A stretch of DNA of 64,000 nucleotides from Serilophus lunatus. Its lineage: Eukaryota > Chordata > Aves > Passeriformes > Eurylaimidae. The position numbers and the translations under genes were made by a program. Positions 1-14,814 of this stretch are shown piece after piece; the stretch's first letter is position 1; the number at the start of each line of letters is the position of its first letter. The stretch lies in NCBI GenBank assembly GCA_013399895.1, contig VXBA01004389.1, positions 372,001 to 436,000 of the forward strand, written 5' to 3'. The notes beneath the pieces were generated by a model, which saw only the letters and a list, made by a program, of their open reading frames with translations, did not search any database and was not told where the DNA came from.

Positions 1-3000
1 GGGGTGTTCTGTCCCTGCCTCCAGCAAACACTCTCCCTGCCTGCTGAGATCTGAAGATCTGCTGCAGCAGAGACCTGCCCACCTCAAAGACCTGTGCTCA
101 CACATCCAAGGGGAGGAGGACACCAGGGCCGTTTGCTGTGGTCCACAACCACCTTCAGTAAGAGACCGTGGGCAGAGCAGGAACTCAGCTGAGATCAAGG
201 GGGAAGCAGCTCATGGAATGACGAGTCTGGGCACCAGGGATGTGGTTCTGATTTGCCTCCCCCAGCCTGTTTTGAGTTTCTGCTTTCAAAGGCAACCTCA
301 GGAGAGCTGCCTGAGTCACTCTGGGAACACTTCTAAGATCCAAGGATATTTAAACTGGACTCAAAGGAACATCTTACTATGCAAATTGACTTTTAAGCTT
401 GGCAACTTACCATACTAAATGGCAAGACTTTATGTTAATAAATAATCCTTCGTCAGTCCTTACCAGAGAAGAAATTTGTTTTTAAAGAACAAAAATTGGT
501 TTTGGCATGAAGAATAACATTGTATTATATCTCATGGTTAAGCAAACACATACAACCTCAATATGTCAATTCTTTGTGCAGCTCTGACCCTTGTGGCTCT
601 GCTTTTGATTTTTTTTGTACTGACTTTAAATATGGCAACTAATGGCAGAAAAAACCCTCAGAGACCTTTTTAGATGGAGATATTCTGTCTTGTATAAAAT
701 GTAATGAAGTCAGATTTAAATACGTATAACCTTGGGGTTATACAGTCTGAGTTCTCCTAAATGTGCTGTGGTCTGATAATACCTGACATTTACAGAAGCA
801 TATCCCACAGTAATGCACTAAAGTTGATAACGTTCCAGAACTAAATGCACTAAAAGTGTGAATTCTGTATGAAGAGGTGAATAAGAAGTGGAAAAAATAC
901 TCGAATAACAGGGCAATATGTCTGGGTTTGCCCATATTTGATTTCCTTTTAATTACACTCAGACTAGAAATGATCTGCATATGATTCCAAATTAAGAGCC
1001 TTCAAACTCAAAAACTGAAATAAAGCAAAGCACATATGTTGACTACATATTCTTCATTATGAGGAAAAACTTCCTATCAAGCATACATAAATATTTTACA
1101 AGTTGCTTTATATAATATTTGCCTGTAGCTAGTTTGCTGTACCCTTTGAAACATTGCTTTGCATGCTCAGGACTGGCAGACCTTGAACCTTGTTATTTTC
1201 TTTGACCTTTTTTTTCAGTACAGGCGTTTTCCAGCAAAAGCACTGAATGTGCCTTTCCTCATTACTGAAAAAGCAGTTCTGAGAACAAATCTAAGAAACT
1301 CGTGCTGCAGTGAAGGAAGAGGAGGAGGTGAAGGACAGCCAACAGTATGTGGCACCAGCAGCAGCAAAAGACTTCTCAAAGCACCAGCAGCAGCACTGGT
1401 TCCTCGAGGTTCACTGAATCCCTGTTAAAAGCCTGCACACGTCTGCCAGCCTGTGGCTCTGAGCCTAACAAAATGAGATTCCAAATTTGCCTGGGTTGGA
1501 GCAAGGAACTCATCTTTTTTTCCACAGAGGAAAAAAGGAACTGTATTTATGAATCCCAAAGGAAAGGACAATGTAGAGAGAGGAGGGCTCCCAACATACA
1601 TGTATGCATACACTCATCACACTGCTACAAACTGGTCAGACTGGTTTTACTGAAGTGATTTAATTTCTCTTTAAAAGCTTCCATTATATTCCAGGCACAT
1701 TTGACAATAATGACATAAAGAGTTATAAAAAAGAAAGAAAAATAGGAAAATTGAACATATATTTAATGTTCCATCTTGAAACATTAGTGAACAGAGAGAA
1801 ACTTCACCTTTGATGCGATCACGTTCACTTGAGTAACCATTATATACAATAGTCTCTGAAAATTCTTATCATCTTAGGAAATCAAAGAGGAAGATGTGGA
1901 ATTGACACAGGTGCTCACAGTAATACAGGATACATCCCATTCTGCAGAAGATTAAAGGAATATGCAAAAACTGCAAACGTCATTTCTGTTTTAAAGTATT
2001 GCCATGGTAGCTGTGCCTAAGATGATTCTTTGCCTTTGTTGCAAAATGAAATATCTTAAATTTAAAAAATTAATTTCTGTAAGATGAGAATAACACAATC
2101 TTACTAAGAATTTAGTGTCAAGTACTCTTCCCTGAAGCAGGAATGGGGAATAGGAGTAGCATATACCTCACACATCCTATGTTTTACGAGGTACATTCCT
2201 TTACTCATCTCCACAGCTGCATATAACTTGTGCAAGTCTTTCCAATGGGACATCTGGGATTATAAAGGAACCTGGGTCAAAGTTATTTTGGGAAAAGTCT
2301 GCCTCCTGTTCTGTGAGGTGCCCAAACATCCTTTTTTTATTTGTGTTTGCCAATCATTGACAGATAAATGTTAATACCAACAAGGTCGTGTTAATGATTT
2401 CAGTGATCTGAGCTGATTTGAAAATTGGGAAAATTTGGGGAAATGTTATGCTAAAATATGTTAGTCTTTCCTCATCTTAGTATTAGTACAAAACTTAATG
2501 TTGCTTAAATGCATGGCAGAAGCCCTGGATGATTCACATTTACCCTTATAATCATCCAGAACATTTCAAGAAAATTAAAGTCACTCATTTTGTATTAAAA
2601 AAATTTTTTTCTATATTTAAAACATTTTTAAAAGCATTGCTATGTTTTTATCATTCTATACTCCACTTTTTAAATGCTCATATTATATACCTTATACTGG
2701 TTTGCAGTTATGACAGATAGTATAGGATTCTGCCACCCCTTTTTTATTTGAAATAAATTTCAAGATAATTGAAGCATGTAGAAATTAAAGCTAATTAAAG
2801 TCATAATAAATTATGATTTCATTGTAAAGAGCTGGATTACAAAAAACACTTTGCCTTCTAAAAATGAGCATAAAATGCTGCTATTCAGATGTGGTATCAG
2901 CCTTTATTTACCCTATGACAAAAAAGAATACAAACTATTAAACATTGAAATATTAGCCCTAGAATTTCTCATATTACATTTTCAATCAACATTTTCTGTC

Positions 3001-3493
3001 TTCCATTTATTCTGTTACAAATTCAGGTTATGACAGTCTTATCCATATAAAACAGTGTCCTAATTAACTACTAATTCTGCTTATTTAGCTAGCATTACTA
3101 GAGAATAAACATACTTCTCAAGGTACACGGAGTGGGGAAGGAGCACTGGCCATTTACAGGGCACATTTTCTCTCCCAAGTGGTTTCTTCATAAGTTGCAA
3201 TGACATTTTACAGAGCAGTGTCCTCCTGTATTCATGAAAGCCACTTTCAACAATTTCACTTAAAGTGTGAGTGCAATTTAAGGATTAGAGGTAATGATAA
3301 GCTGTACAAACTGATTCTTTGTGATCTCAAGATGTACTATTACGGGGTTAGAAAACACATTTGTTTACAGGCAATAAATAGGAGTGGAAAAGTTGTCCAG
3401 TTCCTGGTATTTCTAAAGACTAAAGAGAGCTCAGAAATTAGAATTTCCTACCAAAAATGGATATTGAGAATAGCACTATTCTTTTATATTTTT

Positions 3494-3810
3494 AAGGCCA
3501 AAAGTGACCATTATAATCATCTCTTCTGAGCTCTTATCAACCTCGTGCTAATGGCAGACATTACTCCATGACTGATGCATCATGACCTTAATTTCTGTAT
3601 GATATTCAGCATCCCTTTAAGAAAATCATCAAGTGACTGTCATAATCTAGACCCTGCCCATCTTCATTCTATATCTAGAGTTACAGCATTAATGAATCCT
3701 GTCTTGTTTAGGCAATCACTAAAATAAAAAGTAAATACATTCATCTCTGTTTTGAAAAATCCTCCCTAGAATTTCCTTTCCTTCAAGTTAAAATCCTTTC
3801 CTCGTGATCT
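3494..3810 (-). mobile_element. Old CR1-family LINE 3' fragment, turtle/archosaur type
   Basis: The plus strand reads AAGGCCAAAAGTGACCATTA and then TAATCATCTCTTCTGA. This resembles the antisense 3' end of old reptilian and avian CR1 elements (remembered form AAGGCCAGAAGGGACCATTA, then TGATCATCTAGTCTGAC). Further words continue in the expected order: TTAATTTCTGTATGA, then TTTAAGAAAATCATCAAGTGA, the latter matching the segment before the usual damaged-mid region. The copy is short, highly diverged and has no coding capacity. Its right boundary is approximate. Confidence 0.6.
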
Positions 3811-4629
3811 GATTAAGCTTTACTAATATATAAATACATGCTGCAAAATGTGAAGAGTGTGTAGGGCTTTCAAAAACTAAATTATGCCCATTTTTAATGA
3901 CTCATTAACACTCTTTCCGGTAACACTCAAATGCTATTAGTTGAGTAGGCAAATCGTACTTGTGTATGTCTTTATAACTTTGCATTTAGTTCTCTGTAAA
4001 GAAACAAATGCTTCATGAGGCTGACAAAATAATCTCTGATGGAGGAATGGAAGAATTTTAATTCCTCTTTCTTCATTCCCTTCACAAAAGCAGAAGAGGC
4101 ACTTTCTCCCTGCTTACTTACCCTCTGCCCCCAGGATCTGTACCTGTATGTATCCTGACAAACACTCTTGGCTCACTGAAATTTAATTGCCTGATTGCAG
4201 ATTAAAAAGGTGAAGATCACTGGTTTTTCTTTAACTTCTACCAGTTTCAAAAGACCTTCTTCAGAACCACAATGCAGTTACAGACAACAAAGTTAAGATC
4301 ACGAACGGAAGAAGAGACAAAAATCAGTCACCATTTTAGAATCGAAAGTCAGTGTGTATCTCCTTAATACATTAAAATTTTCTCTCAAAATTATACAGGT
4401 GTCTTGGGCTACTAACTAACTTTGAAATCTGAATTTAATTGCAATTTATAGTATCAATAACTACCCTTTTAATCTATATGCACTAGTGTTCAGGAAAATA
4501 TTTAGACTGAATGATATCTTTCCTTTATCAGCGGATACAGCCACAGTTTGTAGGGGATTTTTAAGCATAAAATGAAGTAACTAATTACAGGTTTTCCATC
4601 TTTTATTGTGAGGAAAGAAAGAAGGGACA

Positions 4630-4712
4630 GGATCACCAAATCACTTAGATTGAAAAAGACCCCCAAGATGATCAAGTCCAACCTTTAACTCAGTGCTGCC
4701 AAGCCCATCACT
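4630..4712 (-). mobile_element. CR1 LINE 3' end fragment
   Basis: The plus strand reads GATTGAAAAAGACCCCCAAG, then GATCAAGTCCAACC and CAGTGCTGCCAAGCCCA. This is the antisense of the bird CR1 tail (sense form GGTTGGACTTGATGATCTT). The copy is truncated as usual for CR1. The more G+C-rich sequence up to about 4800 could be a further diverged part. Confidence 0.85.
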
Positions 4713-7700
4713 CTGGCTGGAGGCCACAAGGGAAGGACACTTCTCCCTCTGCTCTGTCACTGCCATCCCTGCAGGAAGGGACATGACCCAGATTCCAGGG
4801 ACTGAGGGTGCCAGCACGAAAAGGTCTCTGCCAAAGGCATCCTAGGCATGATGATTCCCTGCTTAAGATGATAAAAAGGCTACTTAAAGAGAAAAGTCAG
4901 CATCTCTGGGAATCTCCCAACAACTCACGTGTGACCTTTCACAGGAGAAAAGTCAAACTTGTCTATTCAGAGCACAATGTACAGGACAGACCTCAGGCTC
5001 AGACAATGTCTGCCAAGCTGCACAGTCTGCTACATCTCATTATGAAAGAATATTTTTCCAAAACCCCTAAAAAATAGCTTTCATAGAAACAAAGACAAAG
5101 CCATAATTATAGAGGCAATCATAGGTGATTCTATAATAAACTATATTTCTTCCCCATGAAGATATTAATTTACTTTTTTGAAATGTTCATTGCTAAGCCT
5201 AAGATTGGGTTTTTAAATTGTGTTCCCATTCAATTTGTGCATGAATGAAAACACACTCTATCCTAAATGTACAGTAATACACTCATTTAAAATGATCTAT
5301 TTGCCATAACATGCATTCAACCCCCTGCTGAAAAGTTCAGAAGCTTCTCCTCCTTTACATAGAGCACCATCAGGCTTTTCTTACGCACTGGGAGTCCTGG
5401 CATACATTTTAGATGATTTTAATTCATTTTTTACAGCAAAAAGGTATGAGTTAGACATATGGGTTGGATATAATGCAGATATGTTATCAAGTGTCATAAG
5501 ATGCAGATTTGAAAGCATCTTCAGGAGGGCAGTTTCATTTATCAAAATATCAAGCAGTGCTAATGCTCAACTAGACATTTTTAGAAAAACTTAAATTTAT
5601 AGGAGAACTAATATACATTTACAAGCATCAGCCTATGGAGCTCAATAATATTCAGAAAATCAAAATCAGTTTTCTTCTGTCCCTCTTATATCTTTTAGTG
5701 TTAGAAATTGAACCTCACTCACTTTTTATACTTCACATTACTTTTTTGAGTAAAAAAAAAAACCAAACACATAGAACTGTGTTGGGTATAAGATATGATC
5801 CCATCATGCCCCATCTTCATCTGTAGCTGTGTGAGATCCAAACCAAAAGTAATAAGTTAGATAAATTTTTTTAACGAAAAATTCTACAGAAAACTGAAGG
5901 CCTTAAAAGTTGATTAGGCTACTCAGAAGGATTTTATTTTAGTTATTGAAACAACATCCCCTAACAATGTTGTAAAAAATGTATCATTTTTTGGAGATAC
6001 ATATCTTAAAAATCAGGTAAAGCATGATGCTGATAACTTCCAATTACAGTTGCTTTGTTAGAAGGAGGTTTTTTAAGCTTCTTGCACAGTGGAGTAACTA
6101 GTAGGCGTAATTTTTCAAATAGCATCCATTTGAGTTGTCAGGAGCATTTTTTATTTTAATTCCTGTGCATCCAAATATTAGATAAAGTATCTTTGCCAGT
6201 AAAAAGAACCCTGTACATTCACGAAATTTATGTGTTCAGGAACAATTCATTGCTGAGTGATACAATAATCATCTGGAAATCATAAACAGTCTGCCCAGAG
6301 AAAAGTTCATGTCTCTGGCAAGTTTCCTCTGAATTTGAGAGTCTATTGATTAGAAAGCCCAGGAAGGAGGCATTCCTATGCCTCTTGTCACGGTGTCACT
6401 GTGGCTGAAAGAACATGTGCAGGTTTCAGTAATACATAATCACAATAGGAAAAAAAATGCTTCAAGTCCCTTCAATTTTAAATAAATTATAAAAGCTGAA
6501 GTCCTGATACATTAAAAATAAAATCCCATTGTTGTTCAGCTTTTTTCCTGTTGGTGCTTCCTTAGGGGGTCATTTTATTGAGCATTCTGTGACATCAGAT
6601 GTTGAATTGGGCCCACTGAAATTGCTGGGTTATTTATTCTTCAGGTGGTTTGAGGAAAGGACAATACTCAACCTTTCCACCATTTCAATTTGTTTGTACA
6701 TAAAGCTGTTTTATTTGAGCTGTGTTAAGCAATAGTGCCACATTCACTAAACTGAAGGTAGTATATTGACAACCAACTGAGTTTGTAGTAAAAAGCCTTA
6801 TGACCTGTATCTTGTCTGCCTTGGACTACCACTCTTAATGCCACATACAGCAGAAATCAAAGTAGCAAGGTCACAGCCCACACTCAGCCTTGAGAAACAC
6901 AATGAAAGAAGGCACGTCTTGGTGTTGTACCACATTTAATTCACTGACAGGTGTATTTCGACATCCTTTATTTGACTTATCTAAAATCAAACATGATGTT
7001 CCTGCCTCTATATTATTAATCAAACAGAAATATTCAATTAAGTTCCCCCTTATAATTAAACTTTCACTTCATGTAATATGCCATTTATGCAGCATCTGCA
7101 GTTGCAATCATTACTAGAGAAAAGAAATGTCAACTTCAAAGTTACTATCTCCTACAAGTTAGAAGTTCTGTCTTAGTAGATGATGGTTATAGGTTGTAGA
7201 CTCTTAAAATAAATTAAATTCAATCAAGCACATATTTTCCCATTACAGGTGATGATGAAAAAGATTACTTAAAACATTTAAACCAAAAGACATTAAAAAT
7301 ACATAAACACCTAGAAACACTTAAAAAAGACAGGTACAAATGCCTAAGTATATAAAGCTGATAAAGAATAATGAGAACAGAACTTGTACAAAATTACTCC
7401 TAAAATTCACACAGAGTTTCATCTTTATTTTGGCTATCTCTGGAAGACAATTCATCTATGTACATTCTAACTTGCATTCAAGAATAACAAAGGTAATGGT
7501 TTTAATATACCAAATTATACCTATAACCAAGGTATAATTAGCACAGCAGCAGAACATGTTTTATGATATGTCCTCAATGCCTCCAAAATTTTTACCCAAA
7601 GGTCCTTGCTCTTGGGACTTAATATATACCTTGGAAAGTATTGTGCATCTAATTGAATTAATTCAACTTTCTAATAAATTTGTAGTTGCATTTATTGTTA

Positions 7701-10700
7701 ATAACATGAACTATTGAAAATAACCAACCAGATCACAATCTTTACTAAAGGACATAACTTTTGACTCACATCAATCACTGGCTGCTTAACATACACAGGG
7801 ACAGCACCAAGGGTGATGAACTTCTACAGCTAATGCAATGAACTGCAAAAGATATGTATGAAAAACTACAGGCATTTAGGAAACTGCAAACAGCCAGTTA
7901 CAATCTACCATACTATAGAAGACAAAAAATACTCATCAGTTCCCTGGCTGGTGTTAGGTCAAATACATGAATTTTCTTACAGTGACTTAGTCAGGGAGAC
8001 TTTTTTACATTCTGGACTGCAAAGGCAAGGCAGGTCTGCAGCTTGCTGTGTGATTAATGCTAATATAAGGTAAAGTTTCAGTTAACTAAGCAAGCAATGA
8101 AAATTTAACCCCTTCTGCCCACTGGATGATATTCTCTACCTTATCATCACTGCAGTTTGTATCAGAGATATAATACTGAATAAACACCTCTCTTGATTTA
8201 TGTTGAATCAGTTCTTCATCACTTATTAACGTCTGCCTTCAATGCAGCAAAAAACACACAAGTGCAATTTAAATATGTTGATCAATAATTATAATTTACT
8301 TTACCCATCTTAGATATTTTGATTTTGTTCAGGTACAAATAATCTAATTTTTAAGTAAATAATCAAAATTTATTTACACCAAAGACACTGTTGATCAAAA
8401 TAAAACGTAACAACGAGACAACTTGATTAATTGCATTTATTTATTCCATTTTGTCAACATCTGCTTTTGGGAGTCAGAATAGATCCCTCAAGGACCCTGA
8501 TGAATCACACCAACACAAGATTTCATTATAAAACCTTATTGTGTTTTAAAGTGAGTACATATTGAGCATTATATACTGTTTCTGTTGCATTGCTAAGTCA
8601 AAAGAATTGCACAGAGTACCATTTTTTACTTTCCAGTTCTGGCAAAATATCTCTAAAATTTTAACTCCAATGACCTGAACTTATTACTGCTTGATAAGCC
8701 AAGGATTTTCAAATTAAGATTTCATTTGAGATTCTTTGTTCTGTAATAAGGTTCCAGTAGCCTGGAAATGAAAGCAACAACTGCCTTGTGAAAAAATTTC
8801 TGATGAAAAACATTTAATAGAAATTTTCTCCTACAACTACTCATGTTATCGCAGTACACAAGCTCTTCAATAACTCATTGTATGACACAACTTTCAAATG
8901 TATGGAAAATATGGATTTCCAAAACCTCGACATGGCACCATTCACAGCTTTTGCTCTCTCCAGAGTTCCCACACAGCAGATCATGGGATGGTGTCAGATG
9001 GCTGGAATTTAGGAATTCAGCGGCTCTCCAAAATTTGCTATCACATTGGGAGAAAACAGCTTATAAACAGTGCCATTGCCAGTAAAAAATAATCACTTTC
9101 ACCTCATACAGCAATTTATATCCTGCAAGCTGGTTCCAAAATGTTTTCATAGCAGATTAGAGTATCACTGACATGGTCAAACCTGTTATGTAAGCGATTA
9201 GCAATGTTGTTTGCTATTCCTATTTTACTTTATTCAAATTCTCTCTTGTCTATCAAGCTTCCCTTCAAGAAAATTTAGCCTCAGAATGAAACTCATTAAC
9301 TGAGTGTAAATAATGGTTTTAATGTCTTTACTTCATTCTTGTATGTTTCATGTGAAAAGCTTGATCCATTATCGTTGAACCAAGTCAGTGAAGACAATGG
9401 AATCAGGAGCCAGTTCTTAACCATGTTATTTCTTAAGAGCTTAGAAGCAAAGAAGTCAAGCACTGGAATGATCACAGATGTCAAAGACATCATCACAGTG
9501 TAGAACTAGAAAATGTACTGATGATAATAATCTCTGCTCAAGTGAAGGACATTTATATTGTATTTTAGCCTGAAAGCCAGAGACCACTATCTACAGCAGA
9601 TTATGTAGGAACTAATTTAAAAAGGAAATATCAGATGAATATCAAGTTTTGATGCCAAAAACAGAAAACTTGCCTAGACAACCATTAATTAAATACAGAC
9701 AACTGAAGTTAAGAACTGTTTCCCTTTGTGTCATTTCCCATTACACGCCGGCTTTGAAACAAGCGACAAAATTTAAAAGATTCATACACTAATTATGTGG
9801 TAAAACATGTAATATGTTGCTCGTGAACTTTCACTAGTCCTTCATTTACAGTCTACTCTCTTCAAAGATACTCCATATGCAAGAGTTGAGCAACATGCAG
9901 TGTGTTCCATGCTATAAGGCACCCACCATCAGCACACATCATGCATGGCAATGGATACTACATATAAACAGGCTGTAAGAGTCCATGAGTTAGTTCAGAA
10001 GATAAATGCAAAAAGCTTTCCTACACTGCCATATTGAGGAGGTGGTGATCATAACAGAATGAGAATGAAAAGAAATAAAAGCTTTGCAAACTTGAAATCT
10101 TTCCCAAGTACAAGTTCCATAAACAGTCAAAACACACTGCACACATCTTTTTACAGAGGCCTCTTTCATCTTTTAGACTCCATTTATTTATGTATGTATG
10201 TGCATTCAAAGTCTGCAACTTCCCAGCTAATAGCTTGTCTGATAATGCCTCACATCTGACATTTGGAATTCTGCCAGTTGTTAAGTACCAAACAAACCTG
10301 CAATGTAACTGCAAAGCAAAAACAAAACAAGAAGATCTGAGAATACTACAGAGAAAAATCCTATTATTAGCATACAAATTTAAAAATTCCATTTGGGTAA
10401 AAACACAAAGGTCTCTTCAATGCCCTGCCTAATGTCATCAAATCCTTGAATCACCCTTGCTTTGATGCTGAAGGAATCTTTTTTGTTAATCTTATGAAAA
10501 GCAGAATCAGAAACCTTAAAAATCAGCCACTATAAAGGCTCTTCCACTGTTCCGAGCAACAACCAGCCAACGACAACTTCCCTCATCATCAAAGCTATAA
10601 AAGTGAAATGATTGCCTTGCTGAAATACATGATATTTTCCTTGAGTGGGGTCAAGATTTCAGTAGAGGTACAGGCCCAAGATGAGCTAAGCCTAGCTAAA

Positions 10701-12496
10701 GCAAAGCTCTCACCCCTTCCGATTTCATTGACTTGTAGACAACACCGATGTTAGTGAGGATTATAAGGCTGTGAGTTTGCTAATTCTGATCATATAAGAA
10801 TTCAGAATCAAAGTGTGAAATTATGAGCAGTGTCATAGACATAGAAGTGTCAAAAATGGTGCTGCAACCAAGTAAGTGCTGACACAACTGCTGTTAATTC
10901 AAAGGGAGCAAGAGTTCTCAAGTGTTTTCCAGGTAGTCGACAAATTAAGGAGGATTCTGGACATGATCCATTAAGGGCAGAATCCATATAAGATATTAAT
11001 GCTGCAGCTTCCTACCTCTTCCTTCTTAAAATGCCATCATGCAACTCAAAATGGCCATGATGTAGGAGAACTAAAGAATTGCATGAAATGCATGAATTTG
11101 AAAAAGGCAAATAGTTACCTGTTACATGTCCAGCAGAAGTTCTTTGTTTATAAAGTGTGTTTTTCTCCCAGTGTCTTGTCCCAGCTTATAAAAACATGTT
11201 GTTCACAGATGAACATTTAAGAAAGCACTCATAAAAATGGAGTTGTAACATTTTATTTGAAAAAGGAGGTCCTTTGTATGGACAGCATTTGTCAGGTATG
11301 TCCCTGCAAATCGAGGGAAAAAATTCGTACTGCTAGTATTCACAGGTTCTGAGAAAACATCAGGCAAAGCATTAGTTTTCATCCTTTCCCACCGCAGGGA
11401 AGGAGAGATGCCAGTGATGGATATGGGCCAGCAGCACTTGTGGATCTGATCAGGGTTTCTCCACTTCTGAAGGGAAGCATAAGCAATGCACCAACCTGAA
11501 CACCTTGTAAACAGCTGAGCCAGGCAAGAGGAGCTCTCCAAAGAAACAACACTTTTGTTCCTGACGCATAAATTCACAAAACTACTCTTTTTCTGGAGCT
11601 GCATACAATGACAGGCTAAAACACCCTTTTCATGGGGACCATAAGGAAAAGGGAATTATCACACAGGGATCTTAGGCATAGAGGGAAGATGGGCTCTGCC
11701 CTTGGAATCCAGGCAGGCAAGTGCCACACAACACAAGCAGTGTGGGTGGAGGAAGATGTTCTGTCTGCTCCATGCTTGCAGACAAGCACACATATACCCA
11801 GCACTGCAAAGATCACCTCTGACAGCAGTGATGCTACTGCCAGACTACAAAGACTACATGCCAGGAGACTATTAGTTATTTTAGAACAGCTGTGTGTGGG
11901 TTGGAGATAGCAGTCACAACAGGAAAAATAAAATGACAATTTTTTTAGAGTTTACTTAACGTTTGACAAACAGAACGACTGTGGTAGCAACGTGAGTGCT
12001 CTGTTGGACAAATATCTACATAAGTACCACAGACATAAAGGTGAAATTAGCCTATATGGGTTTAAGAACAAATCAATGCTTTTGACTGTGTACTCTTTTT
12101 CTTCTAATTTTGGTTTTTAAAAAATACCTTGTAGGACTACTTTATTATGAACTCCTTTCTCTGAAGTACACATTTACTTGGAGTCAGGGGGGAAGAGACG
12201 CTTGACATCATTGATTGCTGTGCCTGTAAGAACTGACAGCATCCCACTGACACAAGAAGCGAGGCCCTCCCTCCCCAACTAGTTTTGGTTGAACAGTCAA
12301 AGGAAACGTGAAAGCCACCAAATGCCCATTTTGAATATTCCTCCAACACAACAAGGCTGAAGAGCTGCAGCATTTTCTTATTTCAGTCATGTACTCCGAC
12401 AGCTGACTGTGCTTAAGGCTCCTCGCTTCTCACATTAGCTCCCTCTGTAAGGCCCCTCCACACCTTGAATATGTACTTGCATCTATTCAAGAAAAA

Positions 12497-12595
12497 CCAA
12501 TAAAAACCCTCAAACACAACAACAAAGAACTAGAACAAGAAGACAAAAAAGAAAAAAAGCCTAAAAGCTAAAATTCCCAACAAACAAAAAAGCTT
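12497..12595. repeat. A-rich low-complexity tract
   Basis: About 100 bases dominated by A with scattered C and G, including AACAACAAAG and AAAAAGAAAAAAAG. No element is recognised upstream. Confidence 0.7.
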
Positions 12596-14777
12596 GACTG
12601 GATGGCTTTATAGATCTATTATAGATTGTATTAGAGTGCCTTTTTCCTCTCTTCTTTTTAATTTTCAGTTAAGGAAAAAGAAAACTGAAGCTCTCAAACT
12701 CCAAAACTGTCCCAGGTCTAATAGTCTCTCTTTCCACTTCTGTGCAGCTTAATTCTGCCAATTTTCATCACTGCTAATTCTCCTCTGGTTGTCATTACAG
12801 CTCATTTAATGGTAAGAACAAGGGTTTCATTATTTAGATTGATATAAAAGGACATAGAATATAACTACCACCTCCTTGCTCCTTAAAACAGAAAATCATT
12901 TATGATGCTTGAAAATTCTTATTACATTGCAAACAACAGGCAAACAGGAAAAATAGTGAAAAATATTTCTAAAAACTCAACTAAATAAATGTTGGTGTTC
13001 CGAAAGTTCCTACATATTAAACAAATGACAGTAGGCTTAAATGCACCTTGGAACCAAACTCAGAATCTTCCTGCGGTTTACTTCTAATTAACATCAGATT
13101 CTTGCAATTATGTGCAAGTTTATTCTCAAAATACACATGTGAGTATGAAGAATAGTCATCGTTAAAACCAAGTTACAGCCAGTGTGAAAGTCTGATACTG
13201 ATTTGAATATAGAGAGAGGTTGGTAAGAGAAATACCTTCTTGGCACATCTATAAATTAGAAAATTAGAGTAGCAGTTCCTAAAAGTTCTGCAGCCAGCAG
13301 AGATACTATGATTTCAGATGTAATTACAGCAAGACAAAGTCTTTCTAGTATGGTAGATAACCTAAAAAAAAACCCTCAACCAAAGTAGATTAGAAATGTA
13401 GTTTCCTGACAGGATAAGAACTTAAGAATTCCAGCACGTTCTTCCTCAAAAGGCTGTCCAGATTTTTCAAGACAATTTATGCAACATTTTTGTGTTTTTT
13501 TTTTCTTTATTAAGATTGCATACAAAAACATGTACCCTTATCACATCTGCGGTCCAGAACTTGGATGTCTCTAAAGATTCCCTAATTTACTTATGAGAAA
13601 ACATTCAACCTAAACAAATGACAATTTACTGAAATGTTTATCTGCTCTTGCAAGTGCTTTCTGTTCAAAGTAGCATCACAATTTCTTTCAAATGTGACTA
13701 AATGGTAATTTATATCACTAAATCAGAGTGATTTTACCCATCCATTTCTAATGAAAGGGGTACAATTCTCAAAGTATTTTTTTAATTAAAATGTAAGTTA
13801 CTAAGATACACAATGGTAATGTCATATATGGGAGGCTCTGTAAGAGGTGAGATACTATGCAGACACGGATTTACTACAAATGTTTCCGTATCTTCCTGTT
13901 GAGGAACAATTAGAAGCTTCAAGTTTCATGTATATTTGGGAATCCTTCCTATGCTTCCTTTCTTAATCATAATCTTAACCAATACTTAATTTAGGGACTA
14001 GTATGTTATGATTTCCAAATAAAGATGATGTTTTCAAACCCAAATCCTCAGCTTGACTACCTTAATCTGCAGATGCAAAACAAAATTTGAGAGGATACTC
14101 CTGAGATTTAGATTTAAGGGTTTATGTTCTTTTTTATTTAGAGAAAAGAAAAATTAAATTTAATTACGCCAAATCCAACTTAAATTTTGTTTGAGTTCCT
14201 GTTAAAAACGCTCTTGTTCTCATTAAATGAACATTTAAACTGTTAGGGCAATACTTTAAGAGAAAGATTGCAACATAAGAGAACTTCATACTCTTTTTTC
14301 TTTGTTTTTAATTTGTGACTCTTGGCATCTCTTTTTACATTTTGCATTATTTTGTGACTGAAGAAGCATTAGCAGCATGTTTCTGAAAGACTTTGATCTC
14401 TGACGGCTTTATACATTCAGTAGAGTCCTGGTTAAGATCTCAGTGGATCCAATTATTGTGTTTGATTTGTGGAGTGTGCAATATAGTGCCTGATATTGCA
14501 AAAAGTAAAATGCAGAATCATTTAAGTGTTCTTTATGTTTTCACCCCCTATTTGTCTGTCTCACCATCCTGCCCCTGCTCTTTTGATGCAGACAATAAAA
14601 TACTGTAAAACTGCACAACCGGATCCAATGATGCAAGCTGCAATTTTACCACTCTGGACTTATCTTTCCCTCTTTCTTCCTTCCTTTCAAAATTGCTGGA
14701 TTCCCAAAGAGGAGATTACTATGTGCAGAAACATGATAAATTATTCTTCAATCAGGAAGAAAACAAAAATCTACATA

Positions 14778-14802
14778 AAACATTTTAAGTATTAAAATGT
14801 TT
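14778..14802. repeat. Perfect inverted repeat, 11-bp arms, 3-bp spacer
   Basis: The left arm AAACATTTTAA (14778-14788) and the right arm TTAAAATGTTT (14792-14802) are exact reverse complements around GTA. It lies 12 bases before a second perfect inverted repeat. Confidence 0.95.
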
Positions 14803-14814
14803 ACTACTTCTCTT

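Noticed and set aside
9955..9995. GGCTGTAAGAGTCCATGAG considered as part of the next DPP10 exon (TASYVIYN region) on the minus strand
   Set aside because: The translation has the wrong residues and a stop in the required frame; only a few bases resemble the expected exon.
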